The notes under the pieces are model-generated. The model searched no databases and was not told the origin of the DNA. It saw only the letters and a list, made by a program, of their open reading frames with translations. Shown in pieces: positions 58,255 through 64,000 of a stretch of DNA of 64,000 bases. Position numbers and translations under genes: made by a program. Every line of letters starts with the position of its first letter. Within the stretch, counting starts at the first letter, position 1. Source of the DNA: Trileptium ribeirensis (taxonomy: Eukaryota > Nematoda > Enoplea > Enoplida > Thoracostomopsidae); the NCBI GenBank assembly GCA_030248225.1, contig JASANE010012039.1, positions 49,628-113,627 on the forward strand. The letters are read 5' to 3'.

Positions 58255-60302
58255 GATTCATCCGTTTCAATGCTATTAGCTAGAGCTTGCTGGGTACCAA
58301 CATTATAAGCTGATTTATTAACCATCCATTTGTTAACAAACATTTTAATGTTCCTGTCAACCAGGTTATCAGGAAAGCCATTACTACACAGTAGTTTGCG
58401 CACAAAGCGGATTTCTTGATGTATTAGACTATAATTAGACCCTATTTCAAACGCACGGTGAAGTAGACAGTTAATAAGACCGGTTTTGTACTTTGGTAAA
58501 ATATACGAATCGTATTTCATAGTAAGACCGGTAAAGCTAGCTTTTCGGTATGTGGAAGTGTAGAGCTTGCCATTGAATTTTGATATTTTAACGTCAAGAA
58601 ATGAAATCTGGTTATTGTGTTCTGTTTCGACCGTGAACTTGATGGTATCGTGTTGGTCGTTAAGATATTGTAGAAATCGGTTACATTGTTCCTGATCATC
58701 AAACATGGTTAGTGTGTCATCCACATAGCGCTTATAAAAAGATGGACGGAATTGTTGCGGGCAAGAATTTAGCCATTTGCATTCCGATTTGTTCATAAAA
58801 ATGTTGGCGAGAGTTGGTCCCAAAGGGGAACCCATGGCTACACCATCAATTTGTTCATAGAGTGTATTGTTGAACAAAAACTGAACGTTTTGGACACACA
58901 TTTTTATGCTCTTGATCAGGAGTTGCGTTGGTAATGGTGATACGATTTCATTTTGCTCAACAGCCTCTTGGATCATCACCAGGGTTTCATTAATTGGGAC
59001 ATTAGTAAATAGGGCAGTAACATCAAAGCTGGCTAAAAACTTATTATTACACTCCAAATTAGTAATTTGTTGAGCGAAATCAAAAGAGCTTTGGATGGTG
59101 AATTGATTTTTGGTCAGCGGTTCCAGTATAGGTATTAAAAACTGTGCTAGTTTATGCATTGGCGAGTTGACACAGGACATGATTGGCCTAAGAGGCGTGC
59201 CATTTTTATGGATTTTTGGCGAGCCATATAAAATGGGAGGACGAGATCCTGTGGCTAACAAAGCTTGATATCGTGATGCCGTAATGTGTTTACCGTCTTT
59301 TAGTGACTTAAGCAACTTATTGACATTGCATTCTGTACGGACCACTGATAGGTATGGGTCCTGTATCCTAGCCATTTTAAAATGCACATTGTCATCCAAT
59401 ATCAACATCATTTTAGCAACATATTCAGATTTATTGAGAAGTACTATGCCTTTGCCCTTATCGGGTGGGGTGATAACCAAATTGGCATTATCTGATAGTT
59501 TTTTGATGGAGCTATGTTGTTCCTTGGAAAAATTAGACGGATGCTTATAACTTATAAAGTTAGATATTGCCGTGTCTATGGAACTGCGCACGTTGCTAAC
59601 GAAGTTGAAATCAGGACGTACAATCTGCATTTTACGGCAGATGTCCTGCAAAAGCAACTCAATCTTGGCATATACAGCAATTTTGTCTATCTTGTTATAG
59701 ACCGGCACAAAATCTAAGCCCTTTTGCAACGCCGATTTGTCAACATCATTTAGTTCCACATCAGATAGATTGAAAATGCAATCAATGCCATTAGAAATTC
59801 TATGATCGGCTGCTAACCTAGCACGTAGAGATCGTAATTTTCGTAGATGTTTGCTGTGGTCGTTATCACGGATTTTGATGCTAAGCCAGTGTATATAAGT
59901 TGATACTATATACCAATCTAAGTAGCTAATGGCACGTTTGAGAGCTGAGCCGGTTTGCTGAAAGAGCTTGAGATGGACAGAGCAAGCTCTGGTATGTGTT
60001 TTGATTTCATTGTTCAGTACTTTGTTTACAAACCCGGGCCAGTTGTTGATGTTGCGAATGATTGCTTGGTTTCTTATTCTGACGAACTTTGGGGTGATGT
60101 TATAATCAGTGCATTGCTTGAGGAAGCTAATATGTGCCTGGTATTTGTTGTACTTAAGTATTGACTTTTTGTTGGATTTATATAAACTGACTACAAATTG
60201 ACCATATTTCGCTCTTAAGCCAGTGATGATTCCGCTAGGAAATTGGGTGCTAATAAGACGGTTTACGGCTGCTAATGCTAACTCGTGAGTTTGTAGTGCC
60301 AT
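58152..60302 (-). CDS. PLE copy 1 reverse transcriptase (N-terminal and RT part)
   Basis: A 716-codon frame from ATG 60302. The first ~250 residues are a basic, helical N-terminal region. RT motifs in order: PDKGKGIV at about 280, GSPKIHKNG at 360 with LRPIMS following, FDVTALFTNVP with the catalytic Asp at 427, GVAMGSPLGPT at 487, and RYVDDTL with YVDD at 526-529 (the catalytic pair), then FLDVKI and TYRK. These wordings are those of Penelope-like RTs rather than LINE or LTR RTs. All three catalytic aspartates are present. After YLGPYSHRLRK the frame runs out of register for about 12 residues to a stop, because of a single-base deletion. Apart from that lesion the frame is intact. Confidence 0.96.
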   Translation of the reverse strand: MALQTHELALAAVNRLISTQFPSGIITGLRAKYGQFVVSLYKSNKKSILKYNKYQAHISFLKQCTDYNITPKFVRIRNQAIIRNINNWPGFVNKVLNNEIKTHTRACSVHLKLFQQTGSALKRAISYLDWYIVSTYIHWLSIKIRDNDHSKHLRKLRSLRARLAADHRISNGIDCIFNLSDVELNDVDKSALQKGLDFVPVYNKIDKIAVYAKIELLLQDICRKMQIVRPDFNFVSNVRSSIDTAISNFISYKHPSNFSKEQHSSIKKLSDNANLVITPPDKGKGIVLLNKSEYVAKMMLILDDNVHFKMARIQDPYLSVVRTECNVNKLLKSLKDGKHITASRYQALLATGSRPPILYGSPKIHKNGTPLRPIMSCVNSPMHKLAQFLIPILEPLTKNQFTIQSSFDFAQQITNLECNNKFLASFDVTALFTNVPINETLVMIQEAVEQNEIVSPLPTQLLIKSIKMCVQNVQFLFNNTLYEQIDGVAMGSPLGPTLANIFMNKSECKWLNSCPQQFRPSFYKRYVDDTLTMFDDQEQCNRFLQYLNDQHDTIKFTVETEHNNQISFLDVKISKFNGKLYTSTYRKASFTGLTMKYDSYILPKYKTGLINCLLHRAFEIGSNYSLIHQEIRFVRKLLCSNGFPDNLVDRNIKMFVNKWMVNKSAYNVGTQQALANSIETDESCDQYCILKLPYLGPYSHRLRKTSIELFMRSSRT

Positions 60303-60786
60303 TAGCTGTAGAAAAGAAGATTCACAACCAGGTTTATTGAGATATAGCCAGAATTATAAAAATCGTACCAAAACTGAACGAAAACGAAGGCCAGCACCGA
60401 AAACCAGGAAAGGGAACAAGAACCAGGCCAATAGCTCCAAAGTACACTACGTGAATAAAAGCCACTTACGTAGACATGCTTATAAATGCACAACGCAATA
60501 TGAAGTGAAAGCTTTAAACCGTTGGCAAATGCTATGAATAGATCGAACAGGGCAAGTGAAAAACAATGAACAATGTAGCAATGTGTGAATAAACTAACGA
60601 TTAGTGGCGGGAATAGAAAAACATTTTAAAAGCTGCAAATTAACGTGTGCTATATAAAGTATAGCGGGCCAGCGGTAAGGGCCGATGTATAGAAGTTGCC
60701 TATGTCAGTGTGAAAAGTGACCAGGGATCAAGTAGAATGACTTAGTTAGCAACCGATCATACTAATTACGCTATAACAAACGCTAA

Positions 60787-61266
60787 TTACATTTCAATGT
60801 CGCAGCTTTTGCTATCACTAGAGTCGCTAATGTCTTCGCCGATTGTAGATACCGGTTTATCGTCACCGTCAATCTTAGGCTTTACAGCCAATTCAACTGA
60901 GCCCCGATGTGGCGGTTCCCCGCCGGGTGCAGGCTGAATATTAGATCGAATTGGTGTCGATGTAAAGACGTTGCCACTGTGGTCGTTAAGAGACGCTACC
61001 AAGTTGTTGTTGAGAATACCCTGGGAAGCCGTGAAGTATTCAGTGCTGCTTTCAGTAGTACTGTTAATGGAGCTATTGTCTGAGATCAAGATTGTGGAAT
61101 TATTGTTGCTCGAATTGCTAATATTTCGGCCGCCTAGCGCGCCATCATCAGAGACCGATAAGCTAAAAGAAAAGCCCAAGATAAGAAGGTGCTGTGGAAA
61201 GCTATATATAAGTAAAACAGCATAAAATATAAAGAAAAGTAAAACCGCAAACGTTACAAATAACAA
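60787..61266 (-). CDS. S/N-rich ORF across the PLE copy junction
   Basis: A 159-codon open frame on the element's strand, lying between the two PLE copies. It begins in the 3' end of copy 2 (61266-61230) and runs through the 5' region of copy 1, stopping 484 bases before the RT ATG. The first ~30 residues are hydrophobic (LLFFIFYAVLLIYSF); the rest is rich in Ser, Asn and Asp (NISNSSNNNSTILI, GEDISDSSDS). There is no in-frame ATG until the last codon, so translation would need an upstream exon or a non-ATG start. It could be an upstream ORF of the element, a spliced exon, or an accident. Length is near the limit of chance. Confidence 0.35.
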   Translation of the reverse strand: MLFVTFAVLLFFIFYAVLLIYSFPQHLLILGFSFSLSVSDDGALGGRNISNSSNNNSTILISDNSSINSTTESSTEYFTASQGILNNNLVASLNDHSGNVFTSTPIRSNIQPAPGGEPPHRGSVELAVKPKIDGDDKPVSTIGEDISDSSDSKSCDIEM

Positions 61267-61269
61267 CAG

Positions 61270-62445
61270 TTAGTTGTGGAACAGAAGCAACGGCTTAAGT
61301 GCTGATATATCGTTGAGTTTCGGATTCCTATGCCTAATGTGCAGGTTCTCTAATATTCGTAACAGCTCATTAGAGTTCCTAGCTTGATGGTTAATTTGTG
61401 CCAAGATTGAAAAATCTTCTTTCTTCGTAACAGTACCGCAATTTGAGCCATGTTGAAAAACTGCCGAGTTATTAATTTGAGCACTGTTCAATCTCTTGCC
61501 GGTTCTGGCGGACACACCGATATGCTCCGAGATCCTAGTTGAGAGGTGTCGGTAGGAACTACCGATGTAGTCCGCTTCACAAGCGGAACAGCAAAATTTA
61601 TATACAACCGAGGATCTGAGGGCATCAGGGATAGTGTCTTTGAAACTGAAACAGTGTTTGATACGTTTGCCTATTTCAATGACAATGCGTAGCTTCAAGT
61701 TCGGGAACTTCACGTGAAAAGCTCGATGGATGTCTTTTCTTAAGCGATGCGAATACGGGCCTAGGTATGGTAGCTTCAAAATGCAGTACTGATCGCAAGG
61801 TTCATTCGTTTCAATGCTATTAGTTAGAGCTTGCTGGGTACCAACATTATAAGCTGATTTATTAACCATCCATTTGTTAACAAACATTTTAATGTTCCTG
61901 TCAACCAGGTTATCAGGAAAGCCATTACTACACAGTAGTTTGCGCACAAAGCGGATTTCTTGATGTATTAGACTAAAATTAGACCCTATTTCAAACGCAC
62001 GGTGAAGTAGACAGTTAATAAGACCGGTTTTGTACTTTGGTAAAATATACGAATCGTATTTCATAGTAAGACCGGTAAAGCTAGCTTTTCGGTATGTGGA
62101 AGTGTAGAGCTTGCCATTGAATTTTGATATTTTAACGTCAAGAAATGAAATCTGGTTATTGTGTTCTGTTTCGACCGTGAACTTGATGGTATCGTGTTGA
62201 TCGTTAAGATATTGTAGAAATCGGTTACATTTTTCCTGATCATCAAACATGGTTAGTGTGTCATCCACATAGCGCTTATAAAAAGATGGACGGAATTGTT
62301 GCGGGCAAGAATTTAGCCATTTGCATTCCGATTTGTTCATAAAAATGTTGGCGAGAGTTGGTCCCAAAGGGGAACCCATGGCTACACCATCAATTTGTTC
62401 ATAGAGTGTATTGTTGAACAAAAACTGAACGTTTTGGACACACAT
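61270..62445 (-). pseudogene. PLE copy 2: RT C-terminal half plus GIY-YIG
   Basis: A 391-codon frame starting in the middle of the RT (MCVQNVQFLFNN) and running without interruption through GVAMGSPLGPT, RYVDDTL, FLDVKI, the thumb/connector and the GIY-YIG domain (VVYKFCC...DYIGSS) to the stop. It shows that RT and nuclease are one reading frame in the parent element, since copy 1's break is absent here. It is cut from the upstream RT by the 7-bp duplication. Confidence 0.93.
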
Positions 62446-63421
62446 TTTTATGCTCTTGATCAGGAATCAGGAGTTGCGTTGGTAATGGTGATACGATTTC
62501 ATTTTGCTCAACAGCCTCTTGGATCATCACCAGGGTTTCATTAATTGGGACATTAGTAAATAGGGCAGTAACATCAAAGCTGGCTAAAAACTTATTATTA
62601 CACTCCAAATTAGTAATTTGTTGAGCGAAATCAAAAGAGCTTTGGATGGTGAATTGATTTTTGGTCAGCGGTTCCAGTATAGGTATTAAAAACTGTGCTA
62701 GTTTATGCATTGGCGAGTTGACACAGGACATGATTGGCCTAAGAGGCGTGCCATTTTTATGGATTTTTGGTGAACCATATAAAATGGGAGGACGAGATCC
62801 TGTGGCTAGCAATGCTTGATATCGTGATGCTGTAATGTGTTTACCGTCTTTAAGAGACTTGAGCAACTTATTGATATTGCATTCTGTACGAACCACAGAT
62901 AGGTATGGGTCCTGTATCCTAGCCATTTTAAAATGCACATTGTCATCCAATATCAACATCATTTTGGCAACATATTCAGTTTTGTTAAGAAGTACTATGC
63001 CTTTGCCCTTATCGGGTGCGGTGATGACCAAATTGGCGTTATCGGATAGTTTTTTGATGGAGCTATGTTGTTCTTTGGAAAAATTAGACGGATGCCTATA
63101 ACTTTTGAAGTTAGATATTGCCGTGTCTATAGAGCTGCGTACGCTGCCAACGAAGCTGAAGTCAGGACGCACAATCTGCATTTTACGACAAATGTCCTGC
63201 AAAAACAACTCAATCCTGGCATATACAGCAATTTTGTCTATTTTGTTATAGACCGGCACAAAGTCTAAACCCTTTTGCAACGCCGATTTGTCAACATCAT
63301 TTAGTTCCACATCAGATAGATTGAAAATGCAATCAATGCCATTAGAAATTCTATGATCGGCTGCTAACCTAGCACGTAGAGATCGTAATTTTCGTAGATG
63401 TTTGTGTGTGATCGAGATCAC
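62399..63421 (-). pseudogene. PLE copy 2: RT N-terminal half
   Basis: A 340-codon frame with homology from HLRKLRSLRARLAADHR through PDKGKGIV, GSPKIHKNG and FDVTALFTNVP to PTQLLI, after which the 7-bp duplication throws it out of register for about 18 residues. The first few residues (MISIT) come from the upstream frame lesion. Ten amino-acid differences from copy 1 fall in the ~200 residues before the conserved tract. Confidence 0.92.
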
Positions 63422-63746
63422 GGATTTTGATGCTAAGCCAGTGTATATACGTTGATACTATATACCAATCTAAATAGCTAATGGCACGTTTTAGAGCTGA
63501 GCCGGTTTGCTGAAAGAGCTTGAGATGGACAGAGCAAGCTTTGTTATGTGTTTTGATTTCGTTGTTGAGTACTCTGTTTACAAACCTGGGCCAGTTGTTG
63601 ATGTTGCGAATGATAGCTTGGTTTCTTATTCTGACAAATTTTGGAGTGATGTTATAATCAATGCATTGTTTAAGGAAGCTAATATGCGCCTGGTATTTGT
63701 TGTACTTAAGAAGTGATCTTTTGTTGGATTTATATAAACTAACCAC
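63369..63746 (-). pseudogene. PLE copy 2: N-terminal fragment
   Basis: A 125-codon frame matching copy 1 residues about 38-150 (VSLYKSNK...; ISFLKQC; RAISYLDWYIVSTYIHWL), broken at its end by the lesion at 63404-63418. The true start homologous to copy 1 is ATG 63855-63853, but an extra base near 63790 puts it out of frame with this fragment. Confidence 0.9.
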
Positions 63747-64000
63747 AGATTGACCGTATTTCGCTCTTAAGCTAGTGATGATTCCGCTTGGGAAATTGGG
63801 TGCTAATGAGGCGGTTTACTGCTGATAGTGCTAATTCATTAGTTTGTAGCGCCATTAGCTGTGGAAGAAGATTCACAATCAGGTTTATTGAGATATAGAG
63901 CAAAACTATAAAAAAGTACCAAAACTGAACGAAGAAATGAAAAGGGTCAGCACCGAAAACCAGGAAAAGGGAACAAAAACCAGGCCAATAGCTCCAAAGT

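Larger units (their letters stand above)
57686..61229 (-). mobile_element. Penelope-like retroelement, copy 1
   Basis: One full repeat unit of 3,544 bp on the minus strand. Homology to copy 2 starts at 57686 (taaagaaaagtaaaaccgc), matching 61230, and copy 1's 5' side continues to match copy 2 up to the window end. Layout, reading the minus strand: 5' region 61229-60303 with a 159-codon frame, main ORF from 60302, a frameshift at about 58187-58195, C-terminal endonuclease part ending at 57727, then only ~40 bp of 3' UTR. Elements of this class are known to use an RT related to telomerase together with a GIY-YIG nuclease for target-primed insertion, and often sit in tandem. No flanking target duplication could be identified. 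Confidence 0.9.
61230..64000 (-). mobile_element. Penelope-like retroelement, copy 2 (runs off window)
   Basis: Head-to-tail with copy 1, same strand, beginning at its 3' end. Homology to copy 1 continues to base 64000 (gccaatagctccaaagt matches about 60427-60444), so the 5' region is cut by the window edge. Three frame lesions relative to copy 1: an extra base near 63790, one extra base net near 63404-63418, and a 7-bp tandem duplication (atcagga twice) at about 62459-62472. Confidence 0.92.

Noticed and set aside
61100..61165. Hammerhead-ribozyme-like core on the minus strand in the PLE 5' region (CTGATGA ... stem ... GAAA).
   Set aside because: PLEs are known to carry hammerheads, and CTGATGA and GAAA flank a possible stem II here, but no sequence can form stem I or stem III and no cleavage-site triplet is in place.
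61230..61266. Boundary of the PLE copies taken as a long terminal repeat.
   Set aside because: The shared segment is the element's own 3' end joined to the next unit; no separate repeated terminal block is seen on both sides of one copy within the window.
1..64000. tRNA, rRNA and CRISPR searches by eye.
   Set aside because: No convincing B-box/T-loop with matching acceptor stem, no rRNA landmarks, and no spacer-repeat array; all regular arrays here are contiguous tandem repeats.

Overview
The window looks like non-coding-rich DNA from a multicellular animal, probably an invertebrate. It is AT-rich, has no bacterial-style packed genes, carries split genes with GT-AG introns of 1.4 to 3.5 kb, and is full of minisatellites, degenerate satellites and transposons. 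The clearest lineage hint is a GIY-YIG-type Penelope-like retroelement (PLE), common in invertebrates. I cannot name the species from sequence alone. At this AT content, open frames below about 120-140 codons are expected by chance, so I list short frames only where splice sites, phase or family resemblance support them.

Layout. 1-2.4 kb: a possible partial exon at the edge, then a block of inverted and hairpin-forming repeats. 3.1-3.3 kb: a 106-bp duplication. 3.84-5.87 kb: a minisatellite of about 23 copies of an 88/89-bp unit. 11.66-11.87 kb: an intact MITE with perfect 25-bp inverted ends and a 6-bp target duplication. 12.2-12.6 kb: a small reading frame on the minus strand resembling the ATP-synthase subunit DAPIT, broken by a frameshift, and a plus-strand terminal exon resembling a tetratricopeptide (TPR) repeat. 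13.1-15.4 kb: a nested tandem array. 15.4-20.3 kb: a tandemly duplicated repeat block of about 1.45 kb followed by a degenerate ~175-bp satellite. 20.6 kb: a frame resembling an MSP/VAP domain. 25.8-26.4 kb: three 197-bp repeats carrying CACGTG boxes. 27-30 kb: more of the ~175-bp satellite and hairpins.

32.7-42.9 kb holds the best candidate host gene: five plus-strand exons whose reading phases fit together at every junction (1/1, 1/1, 0/0, 0/0). They encode about 265 residues with a central RG/RGG-rich segment. I do not recognise the family. Its introns contain a repetitive element with imperfect inverted ends and internal ~175-bp monomers, which recurs at 38.4 kb (partial, reversed) and 48.9-49.9 kb.

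43-57 kb is mostly unassigned AT-rich sequence with microsatellites, a GC-rich dispersed repeat and small local duplications. 57.69-64.0 kb holds two head-to-tail copies of a Penelope-like element on the minus strand (3,544-bp period; the second runs off the window). Each encodes a reverse transcriptase followed by a GIY-YIG endonuclease, and each is broken by different frameshifts. The copies differ by about 7% in the flanks that I aligned but by only about 0.4% across ~935 bp over the RT palm, which points to recent gene conversion between them.
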